Assembly (NCBI RefSeq): GCF_963583255.1
Contig: NC_084807.1
Location: forward strand, 7,234,872 to 7,298,871
Reading direction: 5' to 3'
DNA length: 64,000 bases
From: Pyrus communis
Taxonomy: Eukaryota > Streptophyta > Magnoliopsida > Rosales > Rosaceae
Below the pieces are notes generated by a model that saw nothing but the letters and a program-made list of their open reading frames with translations, was not told the DNA's origin and did not search any database. Made by a program: the position numbers and the translations under genes. Of this stretch, positions 11,996 through 23,572 are shown one piece after another; position 1 is the stretch's first letter; each line of letters starts with the position of its first letter.

Positions 11996-13380
11996 ATAAT
12001 TTAAGAACCAGAAGATCTAAGTGTTTCCCCAACTTAATGTCCTTTAAAAGTATATTTTAAGAAAGAGTTAGAATTGAGAAAATAGAAGTTACTAAAGTAA
12101 AAAATAAAAAATAAAAAATCTTAAATAGCATTATGAATTTTGAAAAAAAAATAAAAACATGAATTATCAATATTTATGAGTAATTTCTTTTATGTATTTC
12201 GTCTACTAATGGGATTACAATCCCTATATGGCCGAGATATACCATGAATCCAATGCAACAAAGATATTTTCTTAAACGGCACTCTTAATTGGTGACCTTT
12301 ATCAATGTATCCATAAGTTAAACGTTCACTGACCAAACGCGAGAGATAGTGAGAGTTTCAAACAAACCAATTAAGGAGCGTCACGTGTGCCGTAATGAAT
12401 CATTTTCAAGTTCATATTTCCTACTACATAAAGACATAATGACCAACCATGGAAACGTAAATGTTCCTCTTCCAAGAAACCCATAGCTTTCGGATTTTAC
12501 TATTCTTTAGAGTCTAACTTAGACAATGGAGGGGTTTTTATTCACACCACACCAGTAATCAGTATGACAAGGTTTTACCTATCAATTCTCTCATTTGTCA
12601 CAGGAACACCATAACTATTTTACCCTTGTGTAAAATTCTTTCCTCATAGTTTGGATATTAAAATTAGAATGTGTGGTTGAGCAATAAGCAATAAAACAAA
12701 TGAGGGTAATAAAAATAAAAATATTTGAGAAGCTTTGTAACCTAAATAGGTGTAAATAATATTTGAGCATTAGTGGTACCACTTAAGTTGATTTAGTGTG
12801 AGTGTGATTGCGAAGGACAATTATTTCAGCATCATTATTTAAAATCACCAATCTTAACATCTTAGTGACTTTGTAGACACCAATTATTTGGCACTAGAGT
12901 TTAGATATGTCTTTCATTCTGATGGCAAACGAAGCATCAACATGATTAAAGCCGCTGTTACCCTGACTTAATCCTGATGGACTTTCACAAATCTAAATCC
13001 AATCATTCATCTGCGACTTAGTATTATGATTTAATGATATTTTTCTTTACTTGTAAGTGAAAGATTTTAGATTTAATTCTTGTCAAAAGAAAATTTAAAC
13101 CACATGAATGACTGATATTCCTCTTCACTCTTATAAGTGAGAGGGTGGATTATCCCGTTTGTGAGGGGAAAACACAAAAAAAAAAAAAAAAAAATTCCAA
13201 TCATCCATCTTTTGTAATAAAAAATTTGTCACTACTGGCAAGCACTAGTCAATATCATTTGGTTTAACGCTCTCACCGCGACGCATGATTACTCATAACA
13301 TCCAAAGAGCATCGCAAAATATATTTATTTTGTATTTATATATGTTAAAAATGTGATAATCAACCTTGTTACTCAGTTAT
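11996..13380. other. intergenic, no gene seen
   Basis: AT-rich DNA with one A-run near 13175-13193. No ORF, RNA gene or element terminus could be supported. Confidence 0.4.
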
Positions 13381-13388
13381 ATTATAAC

Positions 13389-13872
13389 CACTGTTCTAAA
13401 AATTTCTTCCTGGAACAGCCTAGGCGCTAGGCGGTTGGCTACGGTCCCGATTAATGCCTAGGTGTTTGAACATTAAGAAAGGGCGCCTAAACCTGCTGAG
13501 GCGCCATCCTAGACCGCCTAGGCACCCTCCTAACCTGCCCAGACCCACCTAGGCATCCGTTTAGGTTGCAACTCACTTAGACAAAAAATAGATAACTTTC
13601 ATTTTGTATTTTATTTTATTTTAATAAATTGTAAGAGACTTATTGAATACTTAAATGAACACACATTATATGCTTGTTCCCCATGTTTTTCCTTATATTC
13701 CAATACTTCATAATATATATGTCATTTTATTTTGTAGTTTATGATGAAATTATATATATTTTAAGTATAAAGACACTTATCTACACGAAATATAATAGAT
13801 TTATTTAAATCCGTCTAGGCGCTAGGCCGCAGCTTGCCGCCTGACTAGCGCCTACCAGATTTTAGAACCTTA
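13389..13872. mobile_element. hAT-type non-autonomous element with CTAGGCGC motifs
   Basis: A 484-bp element flanked by a perfect 8-bp duplication ATTATAAC (13381-13388 and 13873-13880), the hAT hallmark. The ends are CACTGTTCTAAAA and, on the reverse strand, TAAGGTTCTAAAA. Next to each end lies a GC-rich block repeating CTAGGCGC and GCCTAGGC in both orientations, around an AT-rich centre. A detached end of the same family (CCAGATTTTAGAACCT) sits at 32693-32708. No transposase is encoded. Confidence 0.85.
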
Positions 13873-13880
13873 ATTATAAC

Positions 13881-14421
13881 AAAAAAAGTAATGATAAATT
13901 TTTAAGCTTAATATGGTCATCATAAAAAAATCTTGATGATATTAGGAGTCGAATCTTCTACATATAAATTATATATTATTTTGTTATATTTTTTACACGA
14001 ATTTATTCTCTAACAAGTAATACTTGATGTGATAGCGTTCCAAATATACGTAAAAATTTCTCTAAAAATAGAGAGAAGGGATTTTATGTCATTAGTTTTG
14101 TCTCACGCCGCTGTGTTTAGCTAGTCGTTAATTATTTGTTTAGAGGAAAGTAATAGGAGCTCAATGATTAGAGACTCGTGAGTCATTTTTTAACATAAAG
14201 CTTTCCAGTTGGCATTGTATGCAAGACATGACAATTTTCTTTATTTTCTTGAATTTAGGCCAATGGGCAAATGAAGTGTGGCAAATAACGAAGGTGGAGA
14301 TAATAATGAATACTATGAACAAGATAACCACTAATACACTGGGTTTTAAATTTCATTTAAGTCTAATGGAAGCACTGGGGCCCTTTTAGGGTTTCCCCAC
14401 TAAATTAATTTACACCCTAAT

Positions 14422-14462
<41 letters not shown>

Positions 14463-15030
14463 CTAACTATTTCTTTAATTACTTGGTATTGTCACCTAGT
14501 TTGAGCACCCTACGTGGTTGTTTACATTCTTTGGACTCCACATTAATTCATTTCATTTTCTTAATCATATCAACATCAAGCCACCTGACGTTACTGTCTA
14601 ATATTATTTTTCTTCACTTGCAAGTTAGAGGTTATAACTTTGATCAACTCTGATAAATGGGAAATTCGATACTCATTATTTTGCTAGTTCATTGTATGAC
14701 TTGTTCCAAATCTCTGATCCCTTAGTATAAACACACCGTTGTATTGAAAATATTTGGGCAGATCACTTCTAATGGAATCTTGAAGTGTTTGCTACATACA
14801 CTCACATGGTCTAACTATTTATGAATTTTCTTTTCGGGTAATAACTATGCATAATTTTTGGCTCAACAAATATTTGTTGTTTAGTGGCATGCATATATAA
14901 AAATGAAAAGAAATAGAGATTGTCCATCTTCAACTTTGACACTACTTGAACCTCCCACGAATCTTTCACTTCAGTTCATTAGATAATTTTGTAGAATCAT
15001 ATTTTTCTTCAAGTTTTTCATGGTAGATCT
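13881..15030. other. intergenic, with a CA microsatellite
   Basis: AT-rich non-coding DNA. The only distinct item is the (CA)n tract listed separately. No gene seen. Confidence 0.4.
14427..14458. repeat. (CA)n microsatellite
   Basis: An uninterrupted run of about 16 CA dinucleotides. Confidence 0.95.
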
Positions 15031-15424
15031 AAGATTTGAAGACGAGAGAATAAGAGTCGAACTTTTATTATGAATAACAAAAATATTTTATTACTAGTTC
15101 TATGCATTGCTTGTAATTTTGCTTATTATTATATAAGCATAAAATTCAAGAAATATCACTGTATCCTTGACATTCGAATATTAAGTGACCCTATAAATTT
15201 AGCTAAAAATGGTCGTGGGTAGTTTCTAAGATTTGAAGACGAGAGAACAAGAGTTGAACTTTTATTGTGAGTAATAATTAATAATATATTATCATTAATT
15301 TTATGCGTTGCTCGTAATTTTTCTTATTATTTTACACGAATAATTTAGGAAATCACTCTATTCTTGACATTGGAACATTAGGCGACCCTCTAAGTTCAGC
15401 TAAAAATGGTAGTGGGTAGTTTCT
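15031..15424. repeat. tandem duplication of a ~197-bp unit
   Basis: Two adjacent copies (15031-15227 and 15228-15424). Both begin AAGATTTGAAGACGAGAGAA and end near GTGGGTAGTTTCTAA. They have diverged by many point changes and small indels, so the duplication is not recent. No coding function. Confidence 0.85.
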
Positions 15425-16180
15425 AATTAGCTAAAAAAGATTTCCACAATGATCCTAATACCCGATACTTACATAAATGAAGACAATAAAGGAAGTGCAT
15501 TGTTATTAGCACTCAAAAAATCTTATTCTACACTCCTCACAAATGTATTTTTCCTTCTAATTATACAAAATTTAGAATGTAAAATAAGATTTTTAGAATG
15601 TCAATAATAATTTCCTAAAGGAAAAGTAATTATAAAAACATCATTAGTACATCAAGTACTTCATTCTCCAAGTACATTTCCGAGAGAGAGAAATTGAAAA
15701 ATGAAAGAAAAAGAAAAATGAAAAAAGGAAAAAGAAAGAAGGGTAGTATAAACCTTTGAAAGTGGGTAGCTTTTAAAAGTCATTTAACATAAAATTGCTT
15801 AAAATCTAGGAAGGTGGTTAACTTTATGGTCTTCTTCTCTGAACCCCATGAAACCCTCTCACTAAAGAAAACTTAGGACTGGATCCCCTTGCGTATAGAA
15901 TTAAAGGAAATATCCAATTCTATTAGTGAAAAGTAACAGGTAAATCGTGATAGTTCTTTTATTACTAATGTAGTGTTTACTGACCGAGTTTTAAATTAGA
16001 TTGGATAACAAGACGGAAATATAATTCCATTTATAGTTAATTTCAGAAAAATAATCATATAAATAGAAATCTAACACTGTTTATTCTGCTCATATAGTAC
16101 ACTGGGGGAAAGATTGTGCTCTTTTCTCTTTTCCAAGGCCAATTATAAGCAAACTAACAACTATTGTTTTAAGGCTTATT
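15425..16180. other. intergenic, no gene seen
   Basis: AT-rich region 3' of the ERF gene, with an A/G-rich tract around 15690-15740. No ORF or element terminus was recognised. Confidence 0.35.
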
Positions 16181-16183
16181 CTC

Positions 16184-16544
16184 TAAATTGCCTTATGAAA
16201 CTGTCATTTAGTCTCGATTTATATTTTTGAAACTGGTTTTGTCTTACTTTACCTTCTAAAACTGCCATCTTTTGGTCTAAGGTAACTCTAAATTCAAGAG
16301 CATTTTGAGCATTTAACTTCTTACATCTCTTTGTCTTGCCTCCATCCTTCCCTTCAGTTTAGGCAACTGATCTTCTTGATGAAACAAATTGGAGTCATGA
16401 AAGAAGAGAACGAAATTGGACAATTTATTATGTTTGAATTTGATGTTTTTTTTCACTGAATGTGACGAAATGAGACTAAATGAGTTGCATATGACAATTT
16501 TTGAAGGTAAATTGAGACTACATGACAGTTTCATGGGCAATTTA
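16184..16544. mobile_element. MITE downstream of the ERF gene
   Basis: About 361 bp with long inverted ends. The left end is TAAATTGCCTTATGAAACTG; the right end on the reverse strand is TAAATTGCCCATGAAACTG. Pairing goes on through TCAT(T/G)TAGTCTC(G/A)ATTTA. It ends about 170 bp after the ERF stop, so it may lie in or near that gene's 3' UTR. The open frame on the minus strand here is only repeat DNA. Confidence 0.7.
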
Positions 16545-16717
16545 ATTAGTAAGTTTTTTTTTTTTTTTTTTTTAACAAATTAATGCATCCACGCTGTTAT
16601 TTATGTTTGGACAATGCAGTGATCGAATGTGACCAATTTTGAAACTTAATTATTTATTTTTGATAAAATAAACAAAAAAAAGAGAAAAAATTGCAGTCCT
16701 TAATCTGTACTAGCTAA

Positions 16718-17533
16718 CTAATACTCCCACAAGAATGGCTCCTCTAGCCTGAATCCAGTGTCAGCTGCACACAAATGCCAAGTTGAAGAAGAATAATAGC
16801 AAAAATTATCGCTTCCATCTTTCCCATCCATGACAAGATCTGGTAGGTCAAACAATTGCTCCTCATCATAATCTGTTGAAGCAGAAGCACAAGTGCTACT
16901 TGATTCTTGAGCATTGGACAAAGTTGAATTTGCTGACATGGGGAGCTTGGCCTCTGCTTCTTTAGTTTCTGCTTCACAAATAAGCTGCTTTTCCTCAGAA
17001 GCAGAAGCAGATGCTGCTTCTGCTGCTGCCTTGGCAGCTGCAGCTTGGATGTCCTTTGGAGACTTTGAGTTTGGCTGGGGAAGTGCTTGGGCCAGTTCAG
17101 GGAAATTGAGATAAGCAGAAGCACCTTTGATGGCTAGAGCTGCCACATCATGAGCTCTAGCTGCCATTTCAGCTGTTTGGTATGTCCCTAACCATATTCT
17201 TGATTTCTTCCTCGGCTCGCGAATTTCCGACACCCATTTTCCCCAACTGCGCATTCGTACGCCGCGGAAAGTCGGGTGCTTGCCATTACTGTCATCACTA
17301 GTTGTCCTCCGCCTCTTCTTGTTGTTGCCTTGCTCTTTCTCATTGTTTGGCTCTTGCCCTTTTTTTGGAGTACAATTCTCTGATAGAGAAACTCGTGTGC
17401 TTTTATGATCCGCCAATGAATGGGAATTCGTTATCGTGGAGGAGGAGGAAGAGGAGGAGGAGGAGGAGGAGGTGGTAGTGGTGGTGAGGAGGTTTTCTTG
17501 AGCATCACTCTCTATGTTGATTTGGTTTGCCAT
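16718..17533 (-). CDS. AP2/ERF transcription factor, DREB subfamily (A-4-like)
   Basis: An intronless 271-residue ORF starting at [10 protein letters not shown]. An upstream in-frame Met would add 21 residues, but its sequence looks like leader DNA and the paralogue at 41.3 kb also starts at the MA(N/E)Q position. A Ser/Thr-rich segment (residues 17-36) is encoded by a TCC/ACC repeat, and a basic NLS-like KKRRR lies at 72-76. A single AP2 domain spans about 89-145, with [18 protein letters not shown] and WLGTY. An alanine-rich helix follows (164-180), then LFDLPDL (227-233) and the ending EPFLWEY. The AP2 residues and the LWEY end point to the DREB A-4 group, whose members are nuclear factors binding DRE/CRT or GCC-type sites. 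The target genes cannot be told from sequence. Two degenerate relatives lie at 40.0-42.0 kb. Confidence 0.93.
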   Translation of the reverse strand: MANQINIESDAQENLLTTTTTSSSSSSSSSSSTITNSHSLADHKSTRVSLSENCTPKKGQEPNNEKEQGNNKKRRRTTSDDSNGKHPTFRGVRMRSWGKWVSEIREPRKKSRIWLGTYQTAEMAARAHDVAALAIKGASAYLNFPELAQALPQPNSKSPKDIQAAAAKAAAEAASASASEEKQLICEAETKEAEAKLPMSANSTLSNAQESSSTCASASTDYDEEQLFDLPDLVMDGKDGSDNFCYYSSSTWHLCAADTGFRLEEPFLWEY

Positions 17534-18410
17534 GATAGGGGGCCTAACTAGCTCCAGAGTTTTACAGAAACAAATGTGAGTGGTGCATAAAAACATAGAG
17601 GTGTTGGGCTTTTATGATTCTCTATAAAAACAAAAAATTGAAATTAAAATATAAAGGAAAAGAAAAAAAAGAAGAATATGTATGAAGAAGCATGGTGGGG
17701 TCCAATGGCATGAGAGAGAGAGCATATGGGTAAATAGACTTGGGTGTATGCTTTGAGAGCGCATATGGGAATGGATTAGCAGGGTACGCTTTGAGACCAT
17801 CTTTTGCATCCACAATTTGCTTTTCTTTTATTTAAGATATGTAAATTTGATTTTTATCTTCCCATCTTATCCTTTCTTGGTCTATCTTTTGCTCTTTTTC
17901 ACTTTTTCATGTTAAATATATATTTGTTTTGGTCACAAAATTTGGTCTTTCTTTTTCTCCTTATTCTCTTTTTTTTTTTTTCACCTTAAATAATATATAT
18001 ATTTTTGGTGACTAAGCATATTCATTTTTTATGTGAAGAACATAAAAAATTATTTGAGATTTTGGTAGGCCTCACTGTGGTCTCAATAATTCTCACACTA
18101 GAGGTTTGTTTAGTTTGTCCAATTGATTTGAAAGGAAACCACCTATATATTTCAGGTTTATTTTATTTTTCTAGGAGTTAGGGTGTGTTTCTTAACATAT
18201 TAGTTAGTAGAGTACATCATGTATCAATGTCCAAAAATATTAAATAATTTTTAAACACTTTCTTTTGTCTTTTTCCACGTTCTTATTTATTTCTGGCATT
18301 TAGTTTAATGAAACTAAAAGAAAATTAAGAAATGGAAAAAGAATAAAAGTTGCAAAAATAGGACAAAAATCTATGAGTATTCTAAGTTTATTCGTTCATG
18401 TCATATATAG
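17534..18410 (-). other. ERF upstream region
   Basis: Likely 5' UTR and promoter of the minus-strand ERF gene. Runs of T/C on the plus strand (17820-17990) make the upstream DNA purine-rich on the gene strand. No ORF with family resemblance and no certain TATA box was found. Confidence 0.35.
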
Positions 18411-18412
18411 AA

Positions 18413-18802
18413 GGCCTTTAAGGGAAGCGATCTCCATTTTTAAAATGAGGATTAGTTGTGGGACCCACACCACATTGAACTTCAACAATCCGAACCGTTT
18501 ATTTTTCAAGTTAGACCTCATAAATCATCCTTGCAAAATATTAGTCAAATCGGAAATATTTGAGATATCTAATTGAGTTAAAAAAAAACTGACGAACACT
18601 TTGTTTTATAAGAAACAATGAAATTTCATTTTGATAATCAAATAGGCAAATAGTTTCGGATTAGATTGAATTTTTGCAAGAATGATCTATGAATCGAGAC
18701 GTACAAAATGGAAGGTTCGGATTGTTAAAATTCGACGTGGAGAAGCCCTACAACTAGTCCCCATTTTTATCCAAAAACGAGGATCCCGTTAGATAAAGGG
18801 CC
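18413..18802. mobile_element. non-autonomous inverted-repeat element
   Basis: About 390 bp. The left end reads CCTTTAAGGGAAGCGATCTC with GAGGATTAGTTGTGGG inside. The right end on the reverse strand reads CCCTTTATCTAACGGGATCC, with GGGACTAGTTGTAGGG inside. The arms also share CAATCCGAACC. This is the cleanest copy of a family also seen at 8741-9060 and, interrupted, at 31578-34326. Confidence 0.75.
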
Positions 18803-18889
18803 TGATCATATACGTATTCTACCTTCAACTTGGTCCAATTATATCTCCATATTGCTCTGGCCTCTGCTACAACCTTGTTTGATATATTG

Positions 18890-19051
18890 TACCAAAGATT
18901 CTTAGAAAAGATTCTTAGCATAGTAGCCATATTTCAATTGGTCTATTAATTTAATTTTAACTAATATTATGTTTGATCTTCATTAATTTAATTTTAAAAT
19001 TAAATGAATGGACCGATTGAAATATGGCTACTATTCTAAGAATCTTTGGTA
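18890..19051. mobile_element. foldback MITE with TA flanks
   Basis: A 162-bp near-palindrome. TACCAAAGATTCTTAG at the left is mirrored by CTAAGAATCTTTGGTA at the right, and the inner arms pair through ATAGTAGCCATATTTCAAT. The TA at each end would fit a Tc1/mariner (Stowaway-like) 2-bp duplication. The left arm repeats AGATTCTTAG twice. Confidence 0.75.
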
Positions 19052-19838
19052 TACAAGACAGCATAAGCAGATGATGAAGTGTCAAAAACCCATAAAGTAG
19101 TCACACAAAGATCTGATCTTAGGGATGAAGACAATAAATGCAGCCCATATACACATGAATATTATTCAAATACTAGGAGACTACCACCTCATGCATTTTC
19201 TCCATAACTAATTGTGCTAATCACTGTCTTAATTAGTTTCGTGTAATCCTTGATTAATTAATATGTTGTATTTGCTATCAACATATCTCTTAATCACCTT
19301 ACGTTGATCAAGTTTCACGATTTTTAGGGATCTGATGAATTAATTTATCCTTATATTTCCTCAAGAATTTTTTTTTTCCTTCACATAGTTAACTTTTTAC
19401 TTCGAATTTTTGCATTAGATATTCAAAGCCATCATGTTACTTTGATTTTTATTTTTTTTTATTACATCGATATTTTTTACATTAAAAGAAGGGGGAGTTC
19501 GGCTAAGCCGCACACAATGAGCAGCTTAATTTGGTATTATTAAATCTAAAATATACAAGAGACACTGACTCACATCATGTTACTTTGAATTTTGTTAACT
19601 CATATCTGATGCACTTTAGATACAATTTATGTATAATTAATAAGCAATTGTCATGTTATGTGCTACACCAGTTAGTGTTACGTTAACAAGTAACTACTAT
19701 ATATATGTTCTCATGTTCAGATTTCACTTATATTTGGGCGTACTCTAAGTATCATTTATTTACAACTAATAAGCAAGTGTTATGTTATAAGATACATCAT
19801 TTAAAAAGTTGGTTAATAATTGGTGCTGTATTCGACAT

Positions 19839-19990
19839 GGGTAATGCTTAGGAGAAGAAATTTGTAGACTAAATTTGCAAACAAAATGATATGTCACCAA
19901 TAAATACGTTAATTAACACTTAAATAATAACTCAATCATCAACTTCCACAAAATTTAGTTTACCAAATTTAGTTTTCCTAACATTACTCA
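19839..19990. mobile_element. short MITE
   Basis: About 152 bp with imperfect TIRs. The left end is GGGTAATGCTTAGG; the right end on the reverse strand is GAGTAATGTTAGG. Both arms continue with AAATTT boxes. It shares AATACGTT and ACTTAA(A/G)TAATAA(C/T)TCAAT boxes with the hairpin at 20.2 kb, so the two may be related. Confidence 0.6.
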
Positions 19991-20174
19991 TTCAACATAT
20001 ACTAGGGATTGCACCATCGTGTATTGTTAGGATGAAGAATTTCACATATTGGTTGTGTTTTGACAGCATTGAGAGAGTAATTTAGCTCTAAGTTGTTGGC
20101 TTTGTTTGTGGTCTAATCACCAGCTCATAAATTAAATTAAGAAATTTGGATTAATACCGCAATTGTTTTTCCTA

Positions 20175-20617
20175 AAACAGGACAACCCCCCACCTAAGAA
20201 ACCTTTTCAAAATTAGTAATACTAAGAGAATCAAATTTTTAGATTGAATTTACAAATCATGTAATGTGTCATAAATAGAAAATAAATACGTTGATATATA
20301 CTTAAGTAATAATTCAATTATAAACAACCATACTATATAATTTTCATAGTCTCCCCGCATTACCCGAATTTTGTTTTGATATTCGGGTAATGCAGGGAGA
20401 CTATGAAAATTATATTTTGTAAATTACATAGTATGATTGTTGATAATTGAATTATTACTTAAGTATTGAACAACATATTAATTTTCTATTTGTGACATAT
20501 TACATGATTTGTAAATTTAGTTTAAAATTTTAATTCTCTTCCTTCATTCATAAAAATTTAATTCTCCTTAGTATTACTAATTTTGTAAAGGTTTCTTAGG
20601 TGGGGGTTGTCCTGTTT
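20175..20617. mobile_element. 443-bp long-hairpin foldback element
   Basis: Two arms of about 200-230 nt facing each other. The outer ends are AAACAGGACAACCCCC and GGGGGTTGTCCTGTTT. The innermost 24 pairs around TTTTCATAGTCTCCC / GGGAGACTATGAAAA and GCATTACCCGAAT / ATTCGGGTAATGC are almost perfect, with a loop of about 12-14 nt. If transcribed it would fold into one long hairpin, a likely source of small RNA. No ORF. Confidence 0.88.
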
Positions 20618-21800
20618 ACCATCATTGTATGTATTGGTATGGTCCATGGCATGGACCAAACAACAACAGTAAAATCATATTCTGAGAGGTGGGACGTGTT
20701 CAGACGTAGGCTTCAAGGAATTTAAATTTACGTAAGAGAAAAATAAATTCTCTCTTATTATATATAGCAATAAAATTGACCGATCCATGGCTTATGGTGC
20801 ACGTGGCACATATACGTTGTCATCCTAACGATTTTTGTAATTGAGGAATGCTATGTGTTAGAAAAAAAATGCTAACGCGTAAGTTTTTCTTCATTTAGTA
20901 TTGTATTATTAACACGAGTTGTAGTGGTAATTATATTGTTCTTCTTGCAGAGGTATTGAAACTTTTAAGAATAGTACTTGACTACTTAAGAATGAGTGAG
21001 AATTCCTACTCAAAACTCTTTGTAATTAACTCATAAAATTTCGTACTTATAATCAGAACAATCATATTATAAAGCACTTTGTAAAGATCATTTCTAAAAA
21101 AAATAAAAAATAAAAAATTATGTCGTTTTGTCAATCAATTGTAGCAGATACTAAATAGATAGTCGGTTTGTTTAGTCAAACCAACTGTAATATTTTAAAC
21201 TGTCTATATATTTGATTTGACTAAACAACTTTAATTTTTTGTGATATTTTGACATATATTATCTTTACAGAATAATATGTTGGAGCTCTATTGATAAGTA
21301 CGAAGTTTTGTAAACCAATCATGAACAATTTTGAATAAGAATTTCTACTAATTCATTAGTAACCAAGTATGTTCCAACTTTTATTGAGAGGTTAGGTTTC
21401 AGTCCTCACTAACAACAATGCATCGAAGATGCATGCGTCCAGCTTGAAACCACACAACAAAATGGGGACACTAGGCACGTGAACGTCACCATATCATAAT
21501 AGATGTTGCATTGGGGTAAAGGAAAATTAGATCCCGGTCCAGAGTACGAACAAATGCCGCAAGCGACCGGACAACAATGAAATCAACACATCTATCCTTC
21601 CATTGTTTTGTTGCTACAAAAACAACAAAGAATATACACTATGACCGAAGTTAATGAGCACGATCACGGTTATGAAAAGTATAACTGAATCTAGAAAATC
21701 AGACGAAATATTTAAAATTTCCAAATTGAAAAGGAAACTGAAATTTGGAATCCTCCAGAGTTTATATTATTTCTTATTTGACAAGAAAAACTTCACAAGT
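20618..21800. other. intergenic, no gene seen
   Basis: AT-rich non-coding DNA. No ORF, RNA gene or transposon end could be supported. Confidence 0.35.
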
Positions 21801-22364
21801 TTTGAGTCTCACTTACCTCTGATTGGAAATTGACCGAATCGGAACATGTATACACGTACAAACATTGCATTGTGCACATATTCTTAGGGACCATGTTCCC
21901 ATACTTGAAGTTATTGTCACAAAGGTACGTGGATGGACCTCATGCATGTTATTATGCGACTAAATTGTCAAATTTTCATATTGTACAAAGAGTCTAACTT
22001 TCCATATTTTGGCTCAAGTCCGAAACTTGCATAACCCAGAAAGTGATTTCAAACTCAACTCTTATTGTTAAAAGGAAAAATTTTTGAGTTTCACTTATCT
22101 CTAATTGGAAATTGACCGAATCGGAATATGTGTACACGTACAAACATTGCATTGTGCACATATTCTTAGGGACCGTGTTCCCATACTTGAAGTTATTGTC
22201 ACAAAGGTACGTGGATGGACCTCATGCATGTTATTATGCGACTAAATTGTCAAATTTTCATATTGTACAAATAGTCTAACTTCCATATTTTGGCTCAAGT
22301 CCGAAACTTGCATAACCCAGAAAGTGACTTAAAACTCAACTCTTATAGTTAAAAGGAAAAAGGG
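21801..22364. repeat. tandem duplication of a 282-bp unit
   Basis: Two adjacent copies offset by 282 bp (21801-22082 and 22083-22364). They share long identical tracts such as CATTGTGCACATATTCTTAG and AAGGTACGTGGATGGACCTC, with only scattered differences. This is clearly younger than the duplication at 15.0 kb. No coding function is apparent. Confidence 0.92.
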
Positions 22365-23221
22365 GGTTTGAGTCATACGTTCAAGAGGAGGTAGTACTTG
22401 CTAATTGTCCACGTCCACTCCAATTGACAGGTACGTGCATATAGTGTGTCACAAACCCTAGAAAAATTGCCACTATAAACGGCACCTCCAATAATGCAAT
22501 CTAGTGAACCTCAATTTTTCATCTCAAATATTACCAAAAGTTTCATATTGGTTATTATCAATACTAAAATAAAAAAATAATGGAAAAGTGATAATATATA
22601 TTGATGATGAAAAGAATCATAGTCTATAGGAAGAAAACTTAACCTGAATCGAAAAAAATTAAACAAGTTAGACTACGTATTAGGATTTGATCAGTAGTTG
22701 ACGAAGCAACCTACTCCTTAATTATTTCAAGTCATTCTAGAGAAGGAAAACATGGCCTCAAATTCAATCACAAAAATAAAAATAAAAATAAAACCCTAGT
22801 TTGGGTGGGTACACATCTCCACCCTCCGAAGTCATTCTAGTGTAAACAAGTAGTTTAATTTCATAGCATAAGTTACTTTTGCCGTGTAAGGTTTCGGATT
22901 GTTGCGGTGCCTTGAGAGGCTTGCTAAAGTAATGCTTTGGAATTGGGATCTAGCTCTATTTTAATTTATATTTATATCACGTGTTGAATACAATTGGTGC
23001 AAACAATTTTTCAATTTTTCACATGTAAGTCCTCAAAGTATTACACTTTAAAGAAAACTACTTCAGACTCAGTACACTATAAAGTTAAAAATAAAGAAAT
23101 AAAAAATAAAAATAAAAATCTATTAACTTTGTAATTGAAAATTACGAATCAATTAGAGCACGACAAGTACATGGTTAATGAGATTTTTTTTATTTTTTTT
23201 ATTTATTTTTTTTCTTTTTAA
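22365..23221. other. intergenic, no gene seen
   Basis: AT-rich DNA with short A/T-run repeats near 22770-22790 and 23085-23120. Nothing else was recognised. Confidence 0.35.
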
Positions 23222-23572
23222 TCAAAATGGTCTTTGAGATTTGCATAATTCCTCACTTTGGTTTCTGAGATTTGAAATCGATAAAATTGGTCCATGAGTT
23301 TGTCCACAATAAATCATTTTGGTCATTTCGTGAAAAATATCCATAAAATAAGGATAAAATGATAAAAATACCTTCAATTTTTGTTAAATATTTTGGCCTA
23401 TTGTTTATTATATTAAGGATAATTTTGTCATTTTGATCTTTATTTAACATAATTTCTCACCAAAGGACCAAGATGATTGATGGTGGACAATCTCAAGTAC
23501 AACTTCTATTGATTTCAAATCTCAATGATCAAAGTGAGGAGTTAGACAAATTTTAAGGATCATTTTAGTTTG
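23222..23572. mobile_element. MITE with long inverted arms
   Basis: About 350 bp. The left arm TCAAAATGGTCTTTGAGATT pairs with the right end, which reads ACTAAAATGATCCTTAAAAT on the reverse strand. Further pairs are CCTCACTTTGGT / CCTCACTTTGAT and GAGATTTGAAATC on both arms. No transposase. Confidence 0.72.

Noticed and set aside
16744..17124. 126-codon minus-strand ORF and the plus-strand alanine-rich ORF within the ERF gene
   Set aside because: Out-of-frame shadows of the intact AP2/ERF coding sequence.
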